NCBI GenBank assembly: GCA_964471435.1 | Contig: CAYYGA010000013.1 | Span: 1-34,681 of the forward strand | DNA from: Facklamia sp964471435 | GTDB taxonomy: Bacteria; Bacillota; Bacilli; Lactobacillales; Aerococcaceae | Direction: 5' to 3' | DNA: 34,681 nucleotides | In this document: positions 24,795 through 32,474 of the stretch, in pieces | Layout of the letters: the number at the start of each line of letters is the position of its first letter | How positions within the stretch are numbered: the first letter of the stretch is position 1 | Made by a program: the position numbers and the translations under genes | Notes under the pieces: model-generated | What the model was told of the DNA's origin: nothing | The model's input: only the letters and a program-made list of their open reading frames with translations | Databases searched by the model: none

Positions 24795-26312
24795 ATGGAC
24801 ATCAATATCTCAGCGGTGATTGACCGCTTTATAAAACTAGCCGTGGAAACAGGCTGGTTAAATGCAATGGACAGTATTTATACCCGCAACCGACTATTGG
24901 CCTATTTAGATATGTCAGACTATGTGAAGGATGGTCTGGGTGAAGAAAAGCTGGGCCATTATGGTCTGTTGGACTGCCTCGATGAATTCGTTAGCTTTGC
25001 GGTTGAAAAAAATATCATTGAAAATTTAAGCTACCAAAGAGAGATCTTTGAAGCGAAAATCATGAACTTGATTACTCCCATTCCTTCAGAAATAAACCGG
25101 AAGTTTTGGGAATTATATGAAACAGATCCGATGAAGGCAACGGACTATTTTTACACGCTTAGTCAGGCTAATGATTATATCAAAACGCGTAATATTAAAA
25201 AAAATATTGCCTTTATGTCTCATACCAAATATGGTGAATTGGAGATTACAATTAATCTTTCTAAACCCGAAAAGGACCCGAAAGATATCTTAGTCGCTTT
25301 GGAAAGTGCAAGTTCAAACTACCCTCAATGTGTTTTATGTATGGAAAACGAGGGCTATGAAGGACATGCCAACCATGCTGCAAGAGAAAATCACCGCATT
25401 GTACGCTTGAATGTCAATGATGAAACTTATGGTTTTCAGTATTCACCTTATATTTATTACAATGAACATTCTATCTTTATCCATGAAAACCATCAGCCGA
25501 TGATCGTCAACTACCGTACTTTAAATAATTTATTTTCGATTATCGATCAACTGCCTCATTACTTTGTGGGATCAAACGCCGGCCTACCGATCGTAGGAGG
25601 ATCTATATTATCCCATGATCATTATCAAGGTGGCAGGCATCATTTTCCAATTGAAAAAGCCAAGTCCTTTTATCATTTGGAGCAAACAGAATTTCCTGAA
25701 GTGTCCATTGATTTAGTGGAGTGGCCGATGTCGACCATCCGCTTTAAAAGCCAAAGTAAAGCAGCTTTACTAAAGGCAGCCGGTAAAGTGATGGCTCAGT
25801 GGGAAGTTTACGATGATGAAAACCATCAAATCATTTCTCATACAAACAACACACGCCATAATACCGTGACACCGATCGCAAGAAAAGAAGCCACATATTA
25901 CGTCTTGGATATGGTATTGCGGAACAACCGAACAACTGAAGAATTTCCTGATGGACTTTTTCATCCTCATCCGGATGTTCACCATATTAAAAAAGAGAAT
26001 ATTGGTTTAATTGAAGTGATGGGCTTAGCGATTCTGCCCCCACGCTTAGTCAAAGAAATGGATGAAGTTTCAAACTTTTTACTCCATGACATTCAACTGG
26101 ATGAAGTAACGGAGATTCATCAGGACTGGGCGGTAGAGCTCAAAAAAGAGTATCCGGATATTGGTAAAAAGGAAGTCCACTCAGTTTTACAGCAGGCAAT
26201 CGGAAATAAGTTTGCCCGTGTTTTGGAAGATGCAGGACTTTTTAAAATGGAAGCATCCGGAAGAGAAGGTTTTATAAAATTTATTGAAAGTATCGACTTA
26301 GGGGGAGAATAA
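24795..26312 (+). CDS. galT: UDP-glucose:hexose-1-phosphate uridylyltransferase, class II GalT
   Basis: The 505-residue enzyme exchanges galactose-1-phosphate with UDP-glucose to give UDP-galactose and glucose-1-phosphate. It belongs to the long Firmicutes class II GalT, as opposed to the roughly 350-residue E. coli class. The active-site histidines lie in SHDHYQGGRHHFP (273-285), and the class II N-terminal helical part (IYTRNRLLAYLDM) is clear. ATG at 24795 follows GGAGGAGGAAGG. It begins 19 bp after galK, and galE follows with no spacer. It is the meeting point of both routes, GalK-made and GH112-made galactose-1-phosphate. Confidence 0.96.
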   Translation: MDINISAVIDRFIKLAVETGWLNAMDSIYTRNRLLAYLDMSDYVKDGLGEEKLGHYGLLDCLDEFVSFAVEKNIIENLSYQREIFEAKIMNLITPIPSEINRKFWELYETDPMKATDYFYTLSQANDYIKTRNIKKNIAFMSHTKYGELEITINLSKPEKDPKDILVALESASSNYPQCVLCMENEGYEGHANHAARENHRIVRLNVNDETYGFQYSPYIYYNEHSIFIHENHQPMIVNYRTLNNLFSIIDQLPHYFVGSNAGLPIVGGSILSHDHYQGGRHHFPIEKAKSFYHLEQTEFPEVSIDLVEWPMSTIRFKSQSKAALLKAAGKVMAQWEVYDDENHQIISHTNNTRHNTVTPIARKEATYYVLDMVLRNNRTTEEFPDGLFHPHPDVHHIKKENIGLIEVMGLAILPPRLVKEMDEVSNFLLHDIQLDEVTEIHQDWAVELKKEYPDIGKKEVHSVLQQAIGNKFARVLEDAGLFKMEASGREGFIKFIESIDLGGE

Positions 26313-27332
26313 ATGGCAATTTTAGTAACCGGCGGGGCAGGGTATATCGGCTCTCACACCGTCATTGAATTATTAAAACATGACCAAGAAGTCATTATTG
26401 TGGATAATTACTATAACGCGAAGCCAGAAGTACTCGATAGAATAAAAGAAATCAGTCAAAAAGATTTCAAGTTTTATGAATGTGACGTATTAGACCAGGA
26501 TGCTTTACAATCCGTTTTTGATGAAAATGATATTGAAGCAGTGATTCATTTTGCAGCTTACAAAGCAGTAGGTGAGTCCGTCCTGCAGCCGCTAAAATAT
26601 TATCATAACAATATCGAAGGGACCGTTTCATTACTGAAAGTGATGGAGAAAAATGGGGTTAAGAATCTGGTCTACTCTTCTTCTGCTACGGTATACGGGG
26701 AAACCAACCCGGTTCCCTTCCATGAAGAACTGCCAGCGGATACTGCTTCTAATCCTTACGGTTATACGAAAGTGGTGTGTGAACATCTATTAAAAGATTT
26801 GGCTGCAGCGGATCCGGCATGGTCGATTGTCATATTACGCTATTTTAACCCAATCGGGGCGCATGAATCGGGTTTAATCGGGGAAGATCCGCAGGGAATA
26901 CCTAACAACTTGATGCCATACGTCACTCAAGTGGCGGTAGGAAAGCTGGATAAGCTGAGTATTTATGGTGATGACTATGACACTCATGACGGTACGGGAG
27001 TAAGAGACTATATTCATGTAGTCGATTTAGCCAAAGGACACGTGTCTGCTTTAGTAAAGGCTGAACGCTTAAAAGGGGTTGGCATTTACAACCTGGGAAC
27101 AGGGGAAGGTTACAGTGTGCTGGATTTAGTGAAAGCTTTCCAAAATGCCACCGGTGTTGAAATACCCTATGAAATCGTAGATCGCCGTCCCGGTGACATT
27201 GATAATTCTTATGCAGATGTCAGTAAAGCAAGGAATGAATTAAGCTGGGAAGCACAAAAAACGCTGGAAGATATGTGCCGCGACTCCTGGCGCTGGCAGG
27301 AAAAAAATCCTAAAGGATACAGCCCAATATAA
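26313..27332 (+). CDS. galE: UDP-glucose 4-epimerase, with Ser at the N-acetyl gate position
   Basis: The 339-residue short-chain dehydrogenase-type epimerase regenerates UDP-glucose from UDP-galactose using bound NAD. It has the nucleotide motif TGGAGYIG (6-13), catalytic Ser in YSSSATVYG (121-129), and YxxxK as Tyr149 to Lys153. At residue 299 (GDIDNSYADVSKA) it has Ser where E. coli GalE has Tyr299. A small residue there is known to allow UDP-GlcNAc/UDP-GalNAc, so dual specificity is predicted. The ATG follows the galT stop directly, with GGGGGAG inside galT. A strong bidirectional terminator follows. Confidence 0.96.
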   Translation: MAILVTGGAGYIGSHTVIELLKHDQEVIIVDNYYNAKPEVLDRIKEISQKDFKFYECDVLDQDALQSVFDENDIEAVIHFAAYKAVGESVLQPLKYYHNNIEGTVSLLKVMEKNGVKNLVYSSSATVYGETNPVPFHEELPADTASNPYGYTKVVCEHLLKDLAAADPAWSIVILRYFNPIGAHESGLIGEDPQGIPNNLMPYVTQVAVGKLDKLSIYGDDYDTHDGTGVRDYIHVVDLAKGHVSALVKAERLKGVGIYNLGTGEGYSVLDLVKAFQNATGVEIPYEIVDRRPGDIDNSYADVSKARNELSWEAQKTLEDMCRDSWRWQEKNPKGYSPI

Positions 27333-27340
27333 TGATAAAC

Positions 27341-27387
27341 AAAAGAGCATTCAAAGGATAGAAAACGATCACTTTGAATGCTCTTTT
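27341..27387. terminator. Strong bidirectional terminator after galE
   Basis: A perfect 16-bp stem (27341-27356 and 27372-27387, loop 15) is flanked by A and T runs. It ends galKTE and the convergent PucR/CdaR-type gene, whose stop codon it overlaps. Confidence 0.9.
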
Positions 27388-28292
27388 TATTTTCCACTCA
27401 TCACCAATAAATAGGCCAGCATTAAATCCGATAACTTTGAAAGATTGAGACCTGTTTTTTTGGAAAACTTATCCATCCGGTAAGTTAAAGTATTGCGGTG
27501 AATAAACAAAGCCTCAGCAGACTGAGATAAATTCCCATTATTTTCAAACAAGCTTTTAATTAAATCTAAATCGTCTTGGCCTGAAATAAGCTGCTTATAA
27601 TATCTCAACGTTGAAATATTTTTTAGAGCTGAATGGCCGATTTGTTTTAATAGTGTTTCACTTACATAAGTCCAACGGTTTAAAAAGTCTTCCTTAACAG
27701 CCCATTCAAAAACAGCATTCTCCGTATTGAAATAAAAGGGTAGACGGTTATGAGGATTAAAGGGCTGACCAACCAAAGTAGAAGTAGTCAAGGAAAAATC
27801 ATCGTCAAGGGTGGCTAAAATCCCTTCTGTTTGTTCGAGGGTTTCTTCAATCAGCTGATTATTATCCAAAATGACAATAAAGTAATTGGCCTGCCATTCA
27901 AGAATCTCAATAATTGCAGGACTGGTTGAGACGAGCGTTTCATACCACATCTCTAAATCAAAGTTTGGATCTTTCTTTTTTATGTGAAGATGTAATAAAC
28001 GGATACTTTTTATCTTCTTATCATCAACCGATTGTTCTCCTTTTAAAATCTCTTTCCAAGAAGATACCGACTTTAGCCCTGTAGGAAGATTAGGCTCCTT
28101 GGATTGAGATAAGGTCAGCAGTTCAAGAAGTGAAAGAGCTTCTGGTTTTAAACTTTTTAAAGGTATAAATAACTGATCTTGATTTTTAGATACTAAATAA
28201 TAGTCTTTGGTAGAAGGAATAAAATTGGGGTTGTATAAAGAGTCGGGAAAAATATCGTAGAGCTTTTCAATCAAAAATTTACCTCTTTTCAT
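27387..28292 (-). CDS. PucR/CdaR-type helix-turn-helix regulator
   Basis: The 301-residue protein has a C-terminal PucR-type helix-turn-helix domain (about 245-298): LIKSLFENNGNLSQSAEALFIHRNTLTYRMDKF is split here by motif as ENNGNLSQSAEAL and HRNTLTYRMDKF. The first 240 residues have no motif I recognise, though a GGDEF-like or sensory fold is usual in CdaR proteins. The ATG at 28292 has AAGGTG very close to it. An in-frame TTG at 28274 with GAGGT at good spacing is an alternative giving 295 residues. A promoter with TATAAT at 28340-28335 lies upstream. It sits downstream of the MsmK-like gene on the same strand, so it may control sugar transport energising; the target and signal are unknown. 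Confidence 0.82.
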   Translation of the reverse strand: MKRGKFLIEKLYDIFPDSLYNPNFIPSTKDYYLVSKNQDQLFIPLKSLKPEALSLLELLTLSQSKEPNLPTGLKSVSSWKEILKGEQSVDDKKIKSIRLLHLHIKKKDPNFDLEMWYETLVSTSPAIIEILEWQANYFIVILDNNQLIEETLEQTEGILATLDDDFSLTTSTLVGQPFNPHNRLPFYFNTENAVFEWAVKEDFLNRWTYVSETLLKQIGHSALKNISTLRYYKQLISGQDDLDLIKSLFENNGNLSQSAEALFIHRNTLTYRMDKFSKKTGLNLSKLSDLMLAYLLVMSGK

Positions 28293-28334
28293 TCACCTTG
28301 AACAGGTAATAGTAGAATTGATTCATTTTCAATT

Positions 28335-28363
28335 ATTATAACAGAAAGCAGGATGATTCATAA
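28335..28363 (-). promoter_or_regulatory. Candidate promoter of the PucR/CdaR-type gene
   Basis: On the minus strand TTATGA (28363-28358) and TATAAT (28340-28335) are separated by 17 bp. They lie about 43 bp upstream of the gene start. The -35 is weak and the -10 is perfect. Confidence 0.45.
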
Positions 28364-28513
28364 AAGGATGAGGCTCTAGAAGGTCCCATAGCTTTCAACA
28401 ATCAATCTCAATTTCTTCTAAAAGACATAAGTATATAACTATTGCACTATGATTAATTAATGTAATGAGAATTGTTTATTAAAACTAAAATTATAGAGTG
28501 AACGATAGAGAAA

Positions 28514-28547
28514 ATGAGGCAATCCTCAAATGCAGGGACAGCCTCAT
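28514..28547 (-). terminator. Terminator of the MsmK-like gene
   Basis: On the minus strand a 7-bp ATGAGGC/GCCTCAT stem (28541-28547 with 28514-28520, loop 20) is followed by TTTTCTC. It is modest, and it separates the ATPase gene from the PucR/CdaR-type gene. Confidence 0.55.
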
Positions 28548-28575
28548 CATAATGGTTAGTTAAGAGAAGAAGAGA

Positions 28576-29679
28576 TTAACGGATTACTTCTTCAGTTTCA
28601 GGGTCGAAGAAATGAGCTTTATTCATGTTAAAAGCAAGGGTTACTTTGTCGCCGGGAGAGTGGTGGTCACGCACATCTACACGGGCAATGAACTCTGAAT
28701 CACCTTTATTTAAGTAAAGCATTGTTTCGGCACCGAGCAATTCAGCTACAGTAACATCGGCTTCAACAAGGGCATCAGGATTGGCATCTAAAATAATTTG
28801 TTCTGACTCAATATCTTCGGGACGAATACCAAAAATTAAACGTTTCCCTTCATAACCTCTTTGAGTCAATAGTCTAGCCGCAGGCTCAAATACCGGAATG
28901 TTAAGGCCGTCCGAATTAGTGATTCGGTCATTTTCGAAAGTAACATTAAAGAAGTTCATAGCAGGGGACCCGATAAAACCTGCCACGAATGCATTGTTTG
29001 GACGGTTATAAACTTGCTGCGGGCTTCCGATTTGTTGGATGAAACCGTCTTTCATAATAACAATCCGTGTAGCCATCGTCATCGCTTCGGTTTGGTCATG
29101 GGTTACATAAATAGTAGTCGTTTTTAGCCGCTGGTGAAGTTTAGCGATTTCAGCACGCATCTGAACTCTTAACTTCGCATCTAAGTTAGATAAAGGTTCG
29201 TCCATTAAGAAGACTTTGGCATCACGCACAATGGCACGTCCTAAAGCAACCCTTTGTCTTTGACCACCGGAAAGGGCAGCCGGCTTACGGTCTAATAACT
29301 CACTTAAACCTAAAATTTGTGCTGCTTCTTCTACTTTTTGACGAATGTCTTCTTTTTTATATTTTCTTAACTTCAACCCAAAAGCCATGTTATCAAAAAC
29401 GGTCATATGCGGGTATAAAGCATAGTTTTGGAAGACCATGGCAATGTCCCGGTCTTTTGGAGCGACCTCATTCATCAGCTCTCCATCAATGTAGAGTTCC
29501 CCTTTGGATATGTCTTCTAAACCGGCAATCATTCTTAAAGTGGTCGACTTACCACATCCGGAAGGTCCTACGAAAACAATGAATTCACGGTCTTCAATAT
29601 CTAAATTAAAATCAGTTACTGAATAACTATCAGCACCCGGGTATTGTTTATGAATACTGTTTAAATTAATTTCAACCAT
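28576..29679 (-). CDS. msmK: MsmK/UgpC/MalK-type sugar ABC ATPase, shared motor of CUT1 importers
   Basis: The 367-residue ATPase has Walker A GPSGCGKST (38-46), Q-loop FQNYALYPHMTVFDN, signature LSGGQRQRVALGRAI, Walker B VFLMDEPLSNLDAK and switch His in VTHDQTEAMTMA. A C-terminal regulatory OB-fold (about 240-367, with FGIRPEDIE and GAETMLYL) is typical of MalK/MsmK. The start is ATG at 29679, 7 bp from GGAGG at 29691-29687; an upstream ATG at 29697 lies outside this spacing. Both CUT1 importers in the window lack an ATPase gene, and in streptococci MsmK is known to serve several such importers, so this protein probably drives both. It stands alone in its operon. Confidence 0.93.
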   Translation of the reverse strand: MVEINLNSIHKQYPGADSYSVTDFNLDIEDREFIVFVGPSGCGKSTTLRMIAGLEDISKGELYIDGELMNEVAPKDRDIAMVFQNYALYPHMTVFDNMAFGLKLRKYKKEDIRQKVEEAAQILGLSELLDRKPAALSGGQRQRVALGRAIVRDAKVFLMDEPLSNLDAKLRVQMRAEIAKLHQRLKTTTIYVTHDQTEAMTMATRIVIMKDGFIQQIGSPQQVYNRPNNAFVAGFIGSPAMNFFNVTFENDRITNSDGLNIPVFEPAARLLTQRGYEGKRLIFGIRPEDIESEQIILDANPDALVEADVTVAELLGAETMLYLNKGDSEFIARVDVRDHHSPGDKVTLAFNMNKAHFFDPETEEVIR

Positions 29680-29695
29680 TATAATTCCTCCGTTC

Positions 29696-29727
29696 ATTAT
29701 AACTATTATAAATGAAAACGCTTATTT
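29696..29727 (-). promoter_or_regulatory. Upstream region of msmK: -10 candidates and weak cre
   Basis: On the minus strand TATAAT occurs at 29710-29705 and again at 29701-29696. Positions 29712-29727 match the cre consensus at 14 of 16. No clear -35 is present. CcpA control of the shared ATPase is plausible but weakly supported. Confidence 0.35.
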
Positions 29728-29792
29728 ATATAATGGACAAAGTGCACAGACTTTTTTGTAAAACCTTTAAAAATTAGAACAAACTCAAATCC

Positions 29793-29876
29793 TTAACTGT
29801 GTATTTTCAAACCTTAACACAATCTTTACAATAAAAACGTAGAATTTACTTTTAGTTTACAATAGCTTGTTATGAT
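29793..29876 (+). promoter_or_regulatory. PhoP-box array and promoter of the alkaline phosphatase gene
   Basis: TT(A/T)ACA-like hexamers occur at 29793 (TTAACT), 29804 (TTTTCA), 29814 (TTAACA), 29825 (TTTACA), 29845 (TTTACT) and 29856 (TTTACA). Three pairs are spaced exactly 11 bp start to start, the pattern of PhoP sites known from Bacillus. The -10 TATGAT is at 29871-29876, 9 bp after the last hexamer, and no sigma -35 is seen. Phosphate-starvation activation by PhoPR is predicted. Confidence 0.7.
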
Positions 29877-29925
29877 GAACTCATGAAGAAATTCATAAAT
29901 TTAAATATTGGGGGATAAATGTAAC

Positions 29926-31743
29926 ATGAAAAAATCACTTTTATTATCACTATGTGCCTCTGTATTACTTTCAATTGTTGCTCCAGTAGCAGCATCCGCA
30001 AGACAAGAAGAAGGTCAATGGGCAGATTTACCTGTCGCCGAATTAGAAGAAGGCCGTGCACTTACAGAAGATTTATCATTGATTAATGAAAATAAAGCTA
30101 AGTATGTCTTCTTATTTATTGGGGATGGAATGGGGAATATTCCTGTATCCGCAGCTGAGTATTATTTAGGTCCAGATAATGGGACTGAAGGTTTTGGTGT
30201 AGCTGAAGCCCAACCTTTAAACTTCTCCCAATTTCCAGTCATCGGATTACAAAACCCTACGGATGCAGACCACTATGTGCCGGATTCAGCAGCGACTGCC
30301 ACTGCTTTTGGTAATGGGGTAAAAATAGATTCTAACGTCATTGGTTTAACACCTGGTTTTACTCATCAAACTGAATCAGTCGCAGAAAAAGCCCAAGCTG
30401 ACGGTAAAGCAATCGGAATTTTATCAACCGTTACGTTAAATCATGCAACTCCGGCAGCTTTCTATTCAAACGTTGAGCACCGCAATAATTATTATGAAAT
30501 TGGTCAACAAATGGCTTTATCCGATTTTGATTATTTCGCTGGTGGCTCACTAGGCCGTCGAACGGGCGATAATGATGACCAAACAGACTTATATGAAGTT
30601 TTAGAAGAAAATGGTTACACTGTAGCAGATACGGTAGAAGAATTTGAACAAATAACAGCTGAAACAGGTAAAGTTTATGCTCCAGCAGCTGACTTATCAA
30701 TTGCCGATGGCTCCTCCATGAAATATGCCATGGACCGTGAGGAAGGCGAACAAACTTTAGCAGATATGGTAGGAAAAGGAATCGAAGTATTAAGCGCCAA
30801 TGAAGACGGGTTCTTCATGCTGACGGAGTCAGGAAAAATTGACTGGTCAGAACATGCCAACGATGCAGCAGCGACAATTAAAGAAGTGATTGACTTTCAA
30901 GAAGCAATCCAAGAAGCGGTCGATTTCTACTATGAACATCCAGAAGAAACATTAATCGTGGTGACAGCAGACCATCCAACGGGTGGATTTACAGTGGGTA
31001 ACTCTGAAACTGGCTATAATAGCTACTTCCACTTAATTGATAACCAAGCGGTTTCACAAGAAGAGTTTGATGTTATCTTTGAAGAAGCAAAAGCAGAAAA
31101 CCCTGAAATGACATTTGAAGATGTGGTACCTTTATTAGAAGAAAACTTTGGTTTCGTGATTGATTTAGATGTTGAAGAAGAAGTGTTAACATTTGGAGAA
31201 AGAGCAGAAGCAGAAACTGAAGAAACGGATCCAATGGCAATAACAGCGATGGAGTTAGAAGAATTACAATATGCCTTCGACCAATCGATGTTAGACTATG
31301 ACGATCGTAATGCGGGCCAAGCAGATATCTTAAAAGGTTTCCATTCTTACTTACCTATTTCCATTACAGCAACACGCATTGTAAGTAAAAAAGCTGGCTT
31401 TGCCTTTACTACAGTAGACCACTCTCCAGAACGTGTACCTGTCTATGCCATCGGATCGGGTGCGGCAATGTTTGAAGGAAACTTTGAAAATATTGATGTA
31501 GCCTACAAGTTGTTAGCTGCAATGGGCTTATACGAAGGTGGCGATACTACAGTAGATCGTATCGAAGTAACAGGAAAAGCGACTGCTTCAGAATCAGATG
31601 TCGAAGAAACAACTGCAGAAGAAACAGTTGAGGAAGAAACAACGGTAGAAGATACAGCTGTGGAAGAAACCGTCGAAGAAGAAACGACAACAGAAGACAC
31701 AAGCAATGAAGACACTTCAGAAGAAACAACTGAAGAAAATTAA
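29926..31743 (+). CDS. Secreted alkaline phosphatase (PhoA family) with acidic repeat tail
   Basis: The 605-residue exported enzyme frees phosphate from phosphomonoesters. The signal peptide ends near residue 25 (AASA before RQEE). Metal and catalytic motifs are in order: FIGDGMGN (64-71, metal Asp67), PDSAATATAFGNG (119-131, nucleophile Ser121), LTESGKIDWSEHAND, VVTADHPTGGF and TVDHSPERVPVYAIG. The last 50 or so residues are a Glu/Thr-rich tail with a 15-residue unit repeated twice. No LPXTG or other wall-anchoring signal follows. ATG at 29926 is chosen because it starts the signal peptide, with GGGGGA about 10 bp upstream. PhoP-type boxes upstream support phosphate control. Secretion needs no partner in the window. 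Confidence 0.94.
   Translation: MKKSLLLSLCASVLLSIVAPVAASARQEEGQWADLPVAELEEGRALTEDLSLINENKAKYVFLFIGDGMGNIPVSAAEYYLGPDNGTEGFGVAEAQPLNFSQFPVIGLQNPTDADHYVPDSAATATAFGNGVKIDSNVIGLTPGFTHQTESVAEKAQADGKAIGILSTVTLNHATPAAFYSNVEHRNNYYEIGQQMALSDFDYFAGGSLGRRTGDNDDQTDLYEVLEENGYTVADTVEEFEQITAETGKVYAPAADLSIADGSSMKYAMDREEGEQTLADMVGKGIEVLSANEDGFFMLTESGKIDWSEHANDAAATIKEVIDFQEAIQEAVDFYYEHPEETLIVVTADHPTGGFTVGNSETGYNSYFHLIDNQAVSQEEFDVIFEEAKAENPEMTFEDVVPLLEENFGFVIDLDVEEEVLTFGERAEAETEETDPMAITAMELEELQYAFDQSMLDYDDRNAGQADILKGFHSYLPISITATRIVSKKAGFAFTTVDHSPERVPVYAIGSGAAMFEGNFENIDVAYKLLAAMGLYEGGDTTVDRIEVTGKATASESDVEETTAEETVEEETTVEDTAVEETVEEETTTEDTSNEDTSEETTEEN
31615..31704 (+). repeat. Tandem 45-bp coding repeat in the phosphatase tail
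   Basis: Two units, 31615-31659 and 31660-31704, encode AEETVEEETTVEDTA and VEETVEEETTTEDTS. The DNA copies differ mostly at silent positions, so the peptide pattern is kept more than the DNA. Confidence 0.8.
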
Positions 31744-31765
31744 TTAACTTTAGCTAGTTAAAACT

Positions 31766-31797
31766 ATAGCGCAGCGTAATATCCTACGCTGCGCTAT
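31766..31797 (+). terminator. GC-rich hairpin after the phosphatase gene
   Basis: A perfect 13-bp stem (31766-31778 and 31785-31797, loop 6) is followed by TTACTTTT, only a weak T-run. It lies 31 bp before the next start, with no room for a full promoter after it, so read-through into the next genes is likely. Confidence 0.75.
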
Positions 31798-31828
31798 TTA
31801 CTTTTGACTCAATGAACAGGAGGTTTTT

Positions 31829-32452
31829 ATGAAAAAGATTTTACACTTTATTTTCATATCTTTTTTAATTTTAAATCTATCAAGTGCAACTGTAAGCGCA
31901 CAAGAAGAGCGTCAGTCTATTTCAAATTTACCTTTTGAGGGATATTTCCTCGCTCCAGAAGAAAGCGGGATCGCAGGATTGTTATTTGAAAACAATCAAC
32001 TGTTAATATATTTGGCCGAAGAAGATATAATAGAATCGGATGATTTAAAGCATGACTTTATCCATTTTCTAGAAGACTTTCATGCCTTTCCTCATCCTGA
32101 TTTAAAAAATTACAATGAAGATGTCAGAAATTTATATATAGAAGAATCGGATTTACCTTACGATCTAAAAGAAGTCTATGAAGAAATAACGGGAATGATC
32201 ACGCCTGACATGTCCCAACTTGATATCCAAAATCTGATTAATAACCGTGTACCGGGAATTTATTACACGCAAAAAAATGGTTACCGATATTATATCATCG
32301 CAAGCCCAACAGTTAGGCAACTGCAAGACTCGTGGAATATTACCTTATTTGATGAGACTCTTTTTGAGTTTACAGTAGATGAAGCTGATGGTGTGATTAC
32401 GGATCAAGACGGAGTCATTTATGAATATGTGGCAGGAATAACACCCGGCTAA
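31829..32452 (+). CDS. Secreted protein of unknown function, 207 residues
   Basis: I do not recognise this protein. It has a clear signal peptide (residues 1-24, TVSA before QEER) and an acidic mature part with no cysteine and no further membrane segment. The mature protein holds a beta-like stretch GIAGLLFENNQLLIYLAEED, a helical acidic middle and a beta-rich end (GYRYYIIASPTV, GVIYEYVAGITPG). ATG at 31829 follows ACAGGAGG. It is 85 bp after the phosphatase stop and 22 bp before the next secreted protein, same strand. A role at the cell surface linked to phosphate scavenging is possible from position only. No wall-anchor motif is present. Confidence 0.8.
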   Translation: MKKILHFIFISFLILNLSSATVSAQEERQSISNLPFEGYFLAPEESGIAGLLFENNQLLIYLAEEDIIESDDLKHDFIHFLEDFHAFPHPDLKNYNEDVRNLYIEESDLPYDLKEVYEEITGMITPDMSQLDIQNLINNRVPGIYYTQKNGYRYYIIASPTVRQLQDSWNITLFDETLFEFTVDEADGVITDQDGVIYEYVAGITPG

Positions 32453-32474
32453 TAAATAAAAAGGAGATTTTATT

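Noticed and set aside
31503..31729. Minus-strand open frames rich in Ser/Val or Leu opposite the phosphatase tail
   Set aside because: They are antisense shadows of the low-complexity Glu/Thr tail, with no ribosome site or family match.
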